From assembly GCF_000715075.1 (NCBI RefSeq), contig NC_134082.1:194545948-194609947 (forward strand): a DNA stretch of 64,000 nt, given 5' to 3'. Origin of the DNA: Nicotiana tabacum. Lineage: Eukaryota; Streptophyta; Magnoliopsida; Solanales; Solanaceae. The notes under the pieces were generated by a model. That model was not told the origin of the DNA, made no database searches, and saw nothing but the letters and a program-made list of their open reading frames with translations. A program made the translations under genes and the position numbers. Shown piece by piece: positions 44,801-54,646 of the stretch. The number at the start of each line of letters is the position of its first letter. Within the stretch, counting starts at the first letter, position 1.

Positions 44801-46444
44801 CAATAAGAATTTACAAAACAACTAATCGACGAACTTAATCGAGTCGATTACACATATTATAAACAATCATAATCAACAGAAACAATAGTATAATTCTGAT
44901 CAAATAGACGGGTATGAGACAGAATCACGGAATCAACTAAACAAATATGAAAACCTACACCAGCTACTGAAACAGGCAACAATATATACATAGAATATAA
45001 AAAGAAATAGGAAAAATACCTTTGAATCTTTAAATTCACACGGACACAGGGTCGACTTGGACTTGGACCTTTTGAGGCTGAACAGACTTTATTCGAAGTA
45101 TTCTCAACTGAGAATACCTCAATTAAAGTCTCTTAGACCTCAATCCCTCACTTGAATTAGACAAATTCCATGACTGGAAATTTTTAGGGTTTCGGATTTT
45201 TTGATTTCAAATCCGAACGTTTCTAGGTATATTCGAATCAAACCAATGGTATTCTAGGCACGAGAGAGGTCAGGTGGGTAACTGGTGTGAGTTTGAGGTA
45301 GGTTGGGATAGGGTCAGGTTTCACTCGAATCTTCAAATGAAGATTCGAGCAGTTCCAGGAGGATTCGAGCCATGCTACTAACAGATCCGTGGTGAGGGTA
45401 TTTAGGGGAAGCTGTGGTGTTATTTTGGAGGCCATTGGAGAAGATAAGGTTTTCAGGCCAACCTTCGATTTAAGATTCGAAGAGTTGCGGCCTGATTCGA
45501 AGGAAACTAATGCCAGATCCGTGAAGAGGAGGTTGTGAGGAGTCTGGGGTGTTAAGGTGGTGACCGGCGGCATTGTTGCCGCCGGGTTTCAGGCAATGGG
45601 GAATGAGGGCGGCTAGGGTTAGGGGTGTGTTTTTTCCGGAGATGATGATGAATAGTGGAGAGGGGGGGTGTTTAGTTAGGGGGGCGGGGTAGGGATTTGG
45701 ATTTATATAGGGATGGGGTGGATTGATTTCATCCGTTGGATCAATTAAGATGCACGGTTGAGATCAATTCATTTAACCAAACGATGTCGTTTGGTTAAAT
45801 GTTGGGGTCAGGCTGGATCGGGGCAGTGGATCGGGTAGGGGGTTACGGGTAAGGGTGATGAGATCTCAGCCGTTGGATTGATTTGATCCAACGGCCCTTG
45901 ATGAAATGTGACAAAACGATGTCGTTTGGTTTGATTAAATTGGACTGGTCATGGGGTGTTTGGATTGGGCTGAGGGGGTTTGATTTGTTTTGGGCCTTCC
46001 TTTTCAATTAATTGGCCCAGTCCGTTTTTGCCTATTATTTTCCACTCTTTTTAATTTCCAATTTAATTATAAAAATCCTAATTAAAATTATAAAAACAAA
46101 AAATTAACTTTACAAGACATTAATCAACCTTTAACAACTATTAACTCATAGACAAAACGTTAATCACACAGTGAAACATTAAAACTAGAATAAATGCATA
46201 ATTTTTGTGATTTTCTTTGAATTAACTTTTAAATGCATAATTAAATCCTAACTATGCATGCAACATGTGTTTTTTTTATTTTATTTTTTCATTTTAACAA
46301 ACAAAGTAGACATTTACGGACATAACACAAATATTTAATAAACGCCACACAAATTCTAAAAATTGCACCCTAAGCAAAAATTGTTTTATATTTTTTTGAA
46401 TTATTTTGGAGTAATTTTTGTGAAGCAAAAATCACGTGCTCACA
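41840..46444 (-). mobile_element. Element B 5' LTR
   Basis: A complete LTR ending in the regular CA on the element strand. The start is TGTGAGCACGTGATTTT. It has a TATA box (45702-45709), a stem-loop near 45085-45130 with arms of the GTATTCTC/GAGAATAC type, a donor-like AG|GTATTT near 45019 and an acceptor-like CAG|GTACAT near 43730. The U5 stem is at 42057-42081 and a PBS-like motif at 41931-41942. It differs from the 3' LTR by an extra roughly 45-bp duplication near 43000-43050 and by about 25 bp near 45085-45110 that are absent in the other copy. Confidence 0.94.
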
Positions 46445-46449
46445 CCCCT
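46445..46449 (+). repeat. Right target-site duplication of element B (CCCCT)
   Basis: Follows the right end of B. A 3' LTR sequence resumes directly at 46450. Confidence 0.93.
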
Positions 46450-49400
46450 CACCATTAATCCGGCGGCATGGACGCCGATGACCCCCACCTTAACACCATA
46501 GGACCGCCTCACCACCCTGAACATAGATCTGTTGTCCTTTTGTCTCGAATCCCCTCCCACCTTCTCGAATCTTCATTTGAAGATTCGAGTCGGACCTCGA
46601 CTTACACCGATCTACCCCAGTTTCACACCAGACAGTCCCCGGACCTCCCTCGTGACCAAACCATGCTTGGTTTGGTCCGAATCTAACCAGGGAAACCTAG
46701 ATCCCAAATCTACCCTTAGGAACCCTAGAAGTCCTGATGCCTGGTCTGTGGCCGTTTGAACTAAATGATTAGGGTCTAATGGACCTTAATCAAAGTGTTC
46801 TCAGTAGAGAACACTTCAATTAAAGTCCATTCAACCCCAAGAAAGATCGATTTCAAATCCGAGCCGGGGTTTTCTGATTTTTCAAGGCTTTAAGGTAATT
46901 TTTGTTTTCTTTATCAGTTTATTTTGTCTGTTATAATTGAATGTCTGTTCATATGTCCAAATGTTTCGTTTAATTTATGTTATTGAATTTTTGTCGACTG
47001 TTGTTGTCCACCTTGCCCGGACCTCTGTATTTGGCCAAGTTCTTTCCATTTACTGATCATGTGTATGTGTGTAAGCTGTACAATCAATTGAACTTAAATT
47101 TGATTGATTAATTAATTCCCCAGTACAACTTTTGCTTAATCAGTGCAATTTGAATCGCATGTTGATACTGTTATATTTCTGATCATTGGCTATTGTTTGT
47201 ATATGTTATAATTAACGTAGTTGATTCGATACGTGTTGTCGATTAATTTCAGCTGTTTGAATGGTAAAAATTTGATTTATTTCCTGCTGAACTTTGTTTG
47301 AATCAAATTGAGAATCAAGTATAGCTACTTATAGTTGTTGATCTGAATCAGAAATTTAAGGATTTGGTTTGTTAGATGTAGTCTGAATTGGTGGCATGTG
47401 CACTTGTGCACAACATGTGCATAAAGGCCCTTTTTGAGATGAAAAATAACTTGACAGCATGTGCTGTCAGGGCATATTCAGGCTGCCCACACCCTGAGTT
47501 GTTTAAAACTAATAAACCATATCTAAGTAAAAGGCTGGAAGGGGAATATCATGGGAAGGTTTATATTTAAATAGTTGAGTGGAAACTGGAAAGAGAGGAG
47601 GCCACATGGGCAGGGATTTCTAATGTGTTTAACAGGCTGTGGATAGCCTGATGCTAGGCTATAAAAAAGGAGGCAGAACTTCCATTTAGGGAGGGATTTT
47701 TCAGACTGATTTTTAGAAAAGCATAGATACAGAGAGAGATACCACAGAATAGGCATATACAGACACACATTGAGAGAGGATATATACAGATAGAGAGAGA
47801 GAGCAAAAAATAGAAAACATACAGAAAAATCAGAAACTGTTTCTTCCTATTGTTGTTTGGATTTCATTTGTTATCAATCTGTTAAGCAATACTGATTCTT
47901 CCAAGTCTCAACTGAGATTACTGGTGGTGTGTTGCATTAGTTTATTCTTGGAGTTGGTCTGTCTGGAGTTCTGTTCCTACTACACTGCCTACTGCTTTCG
48001 TTTAGCTACTTTTTCTATCGGCTATAGTTGCATCTTGCACTGGGATTTGTTCTGCTGTTACCAGTTGTTACTGCTGCTGTTTCTGTTGCCATTGTTACTC
48101 TACTGACTTCTCTTCTTCTTCAATCGTAAGCACTTCCAGGTACACACTTCTGAAACCATGTGTTGTTAAAAGCTTGAAGTTTGAAGCAGAAATAAAGAAA
48201 TGAATGTTGTTTACTTCACAATACTTATGTTCAAAATATAGCCATAGGTTGAATGGTAGTTGGCCTGTATTTGTTTAAGTTCATTCCAACTGCAATTGCT
48301 CTGTATGAATTAACACACATCCTAATTGAGATGAACTATTAGATAGTATTGTTGTTAGATCAGATGTATTTCCATGTGTATAACCATTGGGTTTGATTTA
48401 GTGATGACAGTATAACATAGAATCATGACAAGCATCCGTATGTACTCTTGTCTAGACCTCTGAACTATCAAATCTGTTATATCTGGTCCCATTTGATTTC
48501 AAGATAAATGTATCCCAAACAAATTCTCATGTGGTGTTACGTTAACAGGTTAACCATGTACGCCAACTCTCTTGTTAGATTCCTTGTTTCGATATAGATT
48601 CATTGTTTCGAAATAATGCGACAATTTTGAGGAAAACTAATTTAATAGGCATAAGTTTGGGTAGGAGGTTTTGGTGCTTAGATCAAATAAATTCCCAAAT
48701 GAGCATTAATAATTAAGGTTAATCCCAACACTAATAGTCGCGGACGAGTATTCGTTTGTTCACATAATCATGGGGAGTTAATTTAGCTATAGGATGATTA
48801 ATCATGTTTGGATATATTATTTCATTGTCCTCGATTTGGTTCATAATTTCTAGTAATGTTCCTATCAATAAATGCGCGTCTCAATCTAGCATTTAATATG
48901 GTATGCCTCTTGTAAGCTTGTGACGATTTAGGATCTTTTCTCATTTATTTTAGAAAACAAAAAAAGAAAATATAGTCGTGCTAAGATTATCCTCTTAAAA
49001 AATAATGAGACGAGCCTCGCCAAATAAAAATGCAAATTGCGGGGCCCTCAATAATTGATCATAATAAATACTTAGAATTTGGGATGGACTGTTTAGTGAA
49101 TTTCACTGCCTCCCCAAAGATAATAACGCGTTAGGCTCTTTAGGCGCAACTCAATTGAAATTACATTCTTAAATCCGGGTGCACATTGATGTGACCCAAA
49201 TCCAAATCTCAACGGAGTCGAAATGTGTTAACAACTACGGGTGCATTGATTGTGATGTGGTTCGAGATGCATTTTCACGACGTTGCAATTCTATAAAAAT
49301 AAATGATAATAATAAAAGCGGTCTTAAACTTAATAAAAGCACATAAGTCACAACATGTATTTAAATCATATATTTAGCCATTATAACAATTTAAGCGACC

Positions 49401-49682
49401 GTGCTAGAACCACGGGATTCGAGGGTGCCTAACACCTTCCCTCGGGTCAACCGAATTCCTTACTTAGAGTTTCTGGTTCGCAGACTTCATTTGGAAAAGT
49501 CAAAAATTTCCTCGATTTGGGATTCTAGATAAACTGGTGACTTGGGACACCAAAACCAAACCTTCCCAAGTGGCGACTCTGAATTAAATAAATAATCCCG
49601 TTTCGAATATTGTCACTTAAATTGGAAAAACTCCCTCGCGCATTTATCCTTCGGGGCGGGCGCGCAAAAAGGAGGTGTGACA
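46450..49682 (+). mobile_element. Element A 3' LTR, right part
   Basis: Matches 5024-8266 of the 5' LTR. It ends GGAGGTGTGACA and is followed by the TSD CATAT. The hairpin near 46784-46825 reads TTAATCAAAGTGTTCTC/GAGAACACTTCAATTAA, slightly changed from the 5' copy. The U5 hairpin is at 49420-49444 and the PBS-like motif at 49571-49582. No gene is present; the open frames repeat those of the 5' LTR. Confidence 0.93.
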
Positions 49683-49687
49683 CATAT
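49683..49687 (+). repeat. Right target-site duplication of element A (CATAT)
   Basis: CATAT immediately after the A 3' LTR, matching 4201-4205. Element C LTR sequence continues beyond it. Confidence 0.9.
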
Positions 49688-51229
49688 GATGTGTCGTGGC
49701 ATGTTTGTTGTGTTTCAACAACCTTAGGTTGCATAGGCTAACTAATTGAATGGGTTTCAAGTTATGGTCAATTTTCTTTTTACAAGTTATTTCTGGACAT
49801 GTGCTTTAGTAGTATTCGAAGTTTCTTGGTGTATTAGCTATTGGGTAGCGATGAAATTTATCAGTTTGTGTTGAGTGTAAAGGGCTGTTTTGCTTCAGTA
49901 TGGACTCGATGCTGAGTCTAGGATCATCAGCCTAGTCCTTTACAGGTGTTGGGCTCATTGAGCCTTGGATTCAGGGGTCATTTGCAAGGGAAGGTGGCCT
50001 GCTATTTCTATCTGGACTTATTTTCTTGAGCCTAGTAGCTCCTTCGTTCGGCTGCTGGACTGCTTTGGTAGCAGAGTTGACCCCAAGATGCACGAAAGAT
50101 AAAAATTAGAAATCTAGTCTAGTTGATTTGTATTAATTGTTTAAAAATCAGAATTGAAGCTTGTTAATTTGATTTCATGCTCAGTGTTGGTGTCAATTGA
50201 TTTGCATTATTTGATTTGGATATGGATCATTGGATCATAAGAACTGGGCCTAATACTAGCCCAGCTGAAGAGCAGTCGAACTCAAATTTGATTTCGCACC
50301 CCCACGAGGTGTTCGTTGTTTCACCGACTCGGGCTCATTTGTCCCAAACCCCAGGGCATCTATTAATAGACTGTTTCCCCCTTTTGCTGCTTGGGCCTAT
50401 TGTGACTTGCCAGATGCAGTTTTGCAATAAACTTTTGTTTAAAGTATTTAGAATGTTTCAAGCCTCCATGACCAATTAATTATATTCTTAAAAATAGTTC
50501 GAAGTGTGCCATATTAGCCAAACCTATAGTTATGGCCCTCTAGATGCAGTTGAATTCCTTTTCTTAACTTTGGAATTGAGGCGCGCCATGCCAAACAAAA
50601 ATGACAATTGCGTGGCCCTCGCTTAATTATTCCTTAAAATACCTAGAATCCAAGGCATGCCATTTAGCAAATTTCCATGGCCCTCGCCAAGTAAAATGCG
50701 TAGTTGCTTTAGGCGAGTATTTTAATAATATTACCCTCCTAAACTCGGGTGCGCATTTATCTGACCCAAATCCAAATCTTAACAACGTTGGATAAAATGT
50801 GTCGGGGACCGCGGTGCATTTATGTGACGTGGTTCAAGACGTGTTTTAATAATGTTGCAATATTCCTAAAATGACTAAAAGCGGTTAAAGTTTTGAAATG
50901 CACATAGGTTTAAAATGTACTAAAATTAGATAATTAAGCCGAATATAACGGTTGAGCGACCGTGCTAGAACCACGAAACTCGGGAATGCCTAACACCTTT
51001 TCCCGGGTTAACAGAATTTCTTACTCAGATTTCTGGTTCGCAGACTGTATTACAGTGTCAACCTTTCCTCGATTCGGAATTTTAAACCAGTGAATTGGGA
51101 CACCATAAATCTCCCAAGTGGCAACTCTGAATCTTTTAATAATATGATCCCGTTTCGATTGTCCTTAAATTGGAAACACTCCTTTATATACTCCCTTCTA
51201 AGGGTGTAGGTAAAAAAGGAGGTGTGACA
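49688..51229 (+). mobile_element. Element C 3' LTR, right part
   Basis: Continues the LTR interrupted at 4205; the two parts add up to about 4.0 kb, like the LTRs of A. It carries the invariant CCGTGCTAGAACCACG, the U5 stem CGGGAA/TTCCCG (50981-51005), the PBS-like TGGCAACTCTGA (51119-51130) and the end GGAGGTGTGACA. The bases after it (GCTGC) belong to element E and should be the C target-site duplication, whose partner lies outside the window. Confidence 0.85.
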
Positions 51230-51413
51230 GCTGCCGCAAATCCTGATACATCTTTGCGGCGCCCGGATGAAGAGAGTACCTGGAACTATGGGCCTCCACT
51301 AAAATCAGCTCTCAGAGCCCATCCACATTAGGCACACAAATTCGACCCTAAAACCTCAAGACTCCATCATCACCTAAGGTAATCTACTTGGAACCTCCAT
51401 ATTGCACCGTGTC

Positions 51414-52069
51414 TCAAAGGACACACAAATGGTGATCATCATACTGCTGATATCGGATACGCTCTAATAATGAAGAACGAGCGATGGTGCAAGCTAACAC
51501 ACGGCTGGGCTCAGAAACATCCAACCTCACGAATTGGTTTGCCAAAGCCTGAACATCCAAAGCAAGCGGTCTCTCACCGACCGAAATATAAGCAAGACTG
51601 CCCATACTGGTTGACTTCCTACTCAAAGAATTGGCCATCACATTGGCCGTTCCTAGATGATATAAGATAGTGATATCATAGTCCTTTAATAGCTCCAACC
51701 ACCTTCTCTACCTCAAATTCAACTCTTTCTGCTTGAACAAGTACTCCTTCTGCGTGAACACCTCACATGCCTTGCCATACAGATAATGCCTCCAAATCTT
51801 CAATCGTGAATAATGGCTGCCAACTCCAAATCATGAGCTGGATAATTCTTCTCATGAATCTTCAACTGCCTCAAAGCATAAGCAATGACCTTGCCATCCT
51901 GCATCAACACGACACCAAGTCCAATGCGAGATGCATCACAATAAATTGTATAAGGCCCTGAACCTGTGGGCAAAACCAATATCGGTGCCGTAGTCAAAGC
52001 TGTCTTGAGCTTCTGAAAGCTCACATCACACTCATCTGACCATCTGAACGGGGCACCCTTCTGGGTCAA
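51414..52069 (-). pseudogene. Element E RNase H and connection to integrase
   Basis: Contains [20 protein letters not shown], then the [15 protein letters not shown] block, which is typical of gypsy RNase H. A damaged stretch (51700-51800) precedes the DYDITILYHLGTANVMANSLSR segment. Frames shift inside the damaged stretch. Confidence 0.85.
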
Positions 52070-52079
52070 CCTGGTTATC

Positions 52080-53022
52080 GGGGTTGCGATAGATGAAAAC
52101 CCCTAACGAACCGATGATAGTAACCTGCTAATCCTAAGAAACTCCAAATCTCTGTAGCTAATGCTGGTCTAGGCCAGTTCTTGACTGCCTCAATCTTCTT
52201 CAGATCAACCTGAATACCCTCTACTGATACAACATGATCAAGGAATGCAACTGAACTCAATCAGAACTCACACTTTGAGAACTTAGCATATAACTGACTA
52301 TCCCTCAAGGTCTGAAGAACCACTCTAAGATGCTGCTCGTGTTCCTCCCGACTGCGGGAATAGATCAAAATATCATCAATGAAGACTATCACGAACGAAT
52401 CCAAGTAAGGCTTGAACACTCAGTTTATCAAATCCATAAAAGCTGTTGGGGCATTCGTCAACCCGAATGACATAACCAAGAACTCATAATTCCTGTATCG
52501 AGTGCGGAAAGCTGTCTTAGGGACATCGGATGCCCTAATCCTCAACTGATGGTAGCCAGATCTCAAGTTAATCTTCGAAAATACCTTGGCACCCTAAAGC
52601 TGATAAAACAAATCATCCATCCTCGGCAATGGATACTTATTCTTGATTGTAACCTTGTTCAACTGCCGGTAATCAATACACATTCTTATCGACCAATACT
52701 TCAACACCGGCCCACCCCAAGGTGAAATACTAGGTCTAATAAAACCCTTCTCAAGCAAGTCTTGCACTTGCTCCTTTAACTCTTTTAACTCCGGTGGGGC
52801 TATACGATACGACGAGATAGAAATGGGCTGAGTGCCCGAAGCCAAATCAATGCAAAAGTCAATATCCCTGTTAGGTGGCATACCCGACAGTTTTAAAGGG
52901 AAAACCTCAGGAAACTCACGAACAACGGGCACAGAATCAATAGAAGGAACCTCAGCACTAGAATCACGAACATATACCAAATAGGCCAAACACCCCTTCT
53001 CGACCATACGACTAGCCTTCAC
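52080..53022 (-). pseudogene. Element E reverse transcriptase
   Basis: The RT motifs [21 protein letters not shown] and [10 protein letters not shown] are both visible. In-frame stops at 52594-52596 and near 52259-52263, plus a frameshift near 52085, separate the pieces. The rest stays in one frame, so the damage is mostly point mutation. Confidence 0.88.
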
Positions 53023-53207
53023 ATAAGAAATAATACTACGGGCAGAATGACCAGGAGTCCCTATCTACTCTAAACGAGGTAAACCCAGTAAGGCTAAGGT
53101 CACAGTCTTGGCATGATAGTCCAAGATAGCATACTAAGGTGATAACCAGTCCATCCCTAATATGACATCAAAATCGACCATGTCTAAAAGAAGCAATCTA
53201 CACAAGT

Positions 53208-53460
53208 CTAAAGACCTCCAATCACAACCATACATGAATGATGGACTCGATCTACCATAATAGAATCACCCACCGGTGTAGACACATAAACATGATCACT
53301 CAAAGAATCACTAGGCATGACCAGATACGGTGCAAAATAAGAGGACATATACGAGTACGTAGACCCTGGATTAAATAACAATGAAGCATCTCTATTACAA
53401 ACCAGAACCATACCTGTAATAACTGCATCGAAAGTCTCAGCCTCGGGCCTAGCTAGAAGA
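53208..53460 (-). pseudogene. Element E protease
   Basis: Contains FNPGSTYSYMSSYFAPYL, where Del/Tekay proteases normally have FDPGSTYSYVSS. The catalytic Asp is therefore replaced by Asn through one transition. Confidence 0.8.
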
Positions 53461-53639
53461 GCATAACATCGGGGCTAGGCCCCACCACCCTGAACTACAT
53501 CTCTGGGACGGCCTGCTGCAGGCTGGCCTCTACCTCTAGCGGTCTGAGCTCCACCTCTAGCACCTCTACCTCCACCTCTAGCACCTCTACCCCACCTCTA
53601 GTTGGCTGGGCGGGCTATGGAATACCTGGTGCCTAAACC

Positions 53640-54646
53640 ATAGCACCAAAACCCTACTATTACGACTGAGTACCCACTAATCTCGGACAAGCCCTCCGGA
53701 TATGACCATACTCACCACACTTATAGCATCCACCTGAGTGCTGCAAATGAGGAAATTGAGACTAACCCTATTGACCTGAATGACCACCCCAAAAACTCTG
53801 GAGCAGCTGTGCACTAATAGGAGCTGGTGGTGCACTATAGGGCTGCTGATCAGAATATTGCATGTGAGAACCTCGACCACCTGAAGCACCGTGAGAAACC
53901 TGAAGTGCTGACTGAAAGGGCCTAGGAGGATGGCCTCTGCCTCCAAATGAGGCACCACTGAATCTGCCTGAATGACAGGGCCTCTTATCCGACACCTGAC
54001 CACCTCCCTACGATAGAACCATCTCCACTCTCCTAGCCACATTGGCCGCCTCCTAGAAAGTAATCTACCTCCTAGCCTCCCTAGCCATCTGAAGACGAAT
54101 CGGCTGAATAAGACCGTCAATAAACCTCCTCACCCTCTCTCTCTCTCTCTCTCGGTAGAAAGTATGACAAGAGCATAGCGAGCCAAGTCGATGAATCTTG
54201 TCTCATCCTGGGTAACCATCATGGAACCCTGCTGGAGACGCTCAAACTGCCTCCGAAAGGCCTTTCTATGAGTGATAGGGAGAAGCTTCTCCAGAAATAG
54301 CTGTGCAAACTGCTCCTAAGTCAAGGCTGGCGATCCGGCTAGTCTAGCCAAGCAATAATCTCTCCACCATGTCTTGGCGGATCCAGACAAGCAAAAAGTG
54401 GGAAAATCGACCCCATTGGTCTCAACTATCCCCATGTTCCTGAGAACCTCGTGACAGCTGTCTAAATAATCCTGGGGTTCCTCAGTACATGCATCACTGA
54501 AAGTAGTAGTGAAGAGCTTGGTGAACCTATCCAACCTTCATAACGCATCGGCGGACATAACTGCTCCATCGCCGGTCTGAGTTACCACACCCAGCTGAAC
54601 TGCTTCAACTGGTTGAACTGCTGGAGTCTGAATCAGGGGAGCTACC
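53640..54646 (-). pseudogene. Element E gag, C-terminal part
   Basis: Gag core near 54316-54534 (CLSGSAKTWWRDY), a Gly/Ser/Gln-rich linker and a CCHC knuckle near 53680-53730. Several frames are needed to follow it. A short (CT)n run lies at about 54136-54152. The 5' part of gag lies beyond element D. Confidence 0.82.
54642..54646 (+). repeat. Presumed left target-site duplication of element D (CTACC)
   Basis: The five bases before the D LTR. The partner copy is outside the window, so this is inferred from the 5-bp rule seen for A and B. Confidence 0.5.

Larger units (their letters stand above)
23868..46444 (-). mobile_element. Element B: full-length Tat/Ogre gypsy retrotransposon, minus strand
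   Basis: A 22,577-bp element with two complete LTRs (4547 and 4605 bp), PBS, ORF1, gag-pro, intron, pol, 45-bp array, PPT and a 5-bp TSD. Reading the minus strand gives the same layout as A. It is the youngest layer of the A/B/C nest, because it interrupts A. Its pol is intact, but ORF1 and gag-pro contain nonsense codons and frameshifts, so this copy cannot make all its proteins as one clean set. The LTRs differ by about one per cent in sampled stretches plus a few indels. Confidence 0.95.
4206..49682 (+). mobile_element. Element A: near full-length Tat/Ogre gypsy retrotransposon, split by element B
   Basis: It is bounded by LTRs beginning TGTGAGCACG and by the 5-bp TSD CATAT. After subtracting element B and one TSD copy (23868-46449), about 22.9 kb remains. 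Order: 5' LTR, tRNA-Arg-type PBS, leader, ORF1, gag-protease, intron, pol, structured 3' UTR with a telo-box array, PPT, 3' LTR. This size and order match the Ogre group. The two LTRs are nearly the same length (4061 bp, and 4057 bp once rejoined). They differ by roughly 1-2 per cent in the stretches I compared by eye. Coding lesions in gag-pro and pol make it non-autonomous in its present state. Confidence 0.93.
51230..54646 (-). pseudogene. Element E: decayed Del/Tekay-like gypsy gag-pol fragment
   Basis: Minus-strand gypsy coding sequence with many stops and frameshifts. From 3' to 5' on the plus strand: the start of an integrase zinc-binding domain (about 51230-51320), an RNase H to integrase connection (51414-51698), RNase H (51800-52069), RT (about 52080-53022, with FIDD near 52365), protease (53208-53411) and gag with a CCHC zinc knuckle (about 53680-53730). 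The style (CYKCGEYGH knuckle, [14 protein letters not shown] in RNase H) matches the Del/Tekay group, not Ogre. It is truncated on both sides by insertions: C at 51229/51230 and D at 54646/54647. The chromodomain end and the LTRs are not in view. Confidence 0.88.

Noticed and set aside
4206..49682. Segmental duplication of 4.2-8.2 kb and 46.4-49.7 kb, and of 23.9-28.4 kb and 41.8-46.4 kb
   Set aside because: These are the LTR pairs of A and B; target-site duplications, PBS and PPT sit exactly at their edges.
1741..51229. Solo LTR of element C
   Set aside because: A purine tract and 3' UTR lie directly upstream of 1741, so it is the 3' LTR of a longer element, not a solo LTR.
54136..54152. 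(CT)n run in element E as a regulatory GAGA site
   Set aside because: Lies within decayed gag coding sequence and is better explained as slippage.
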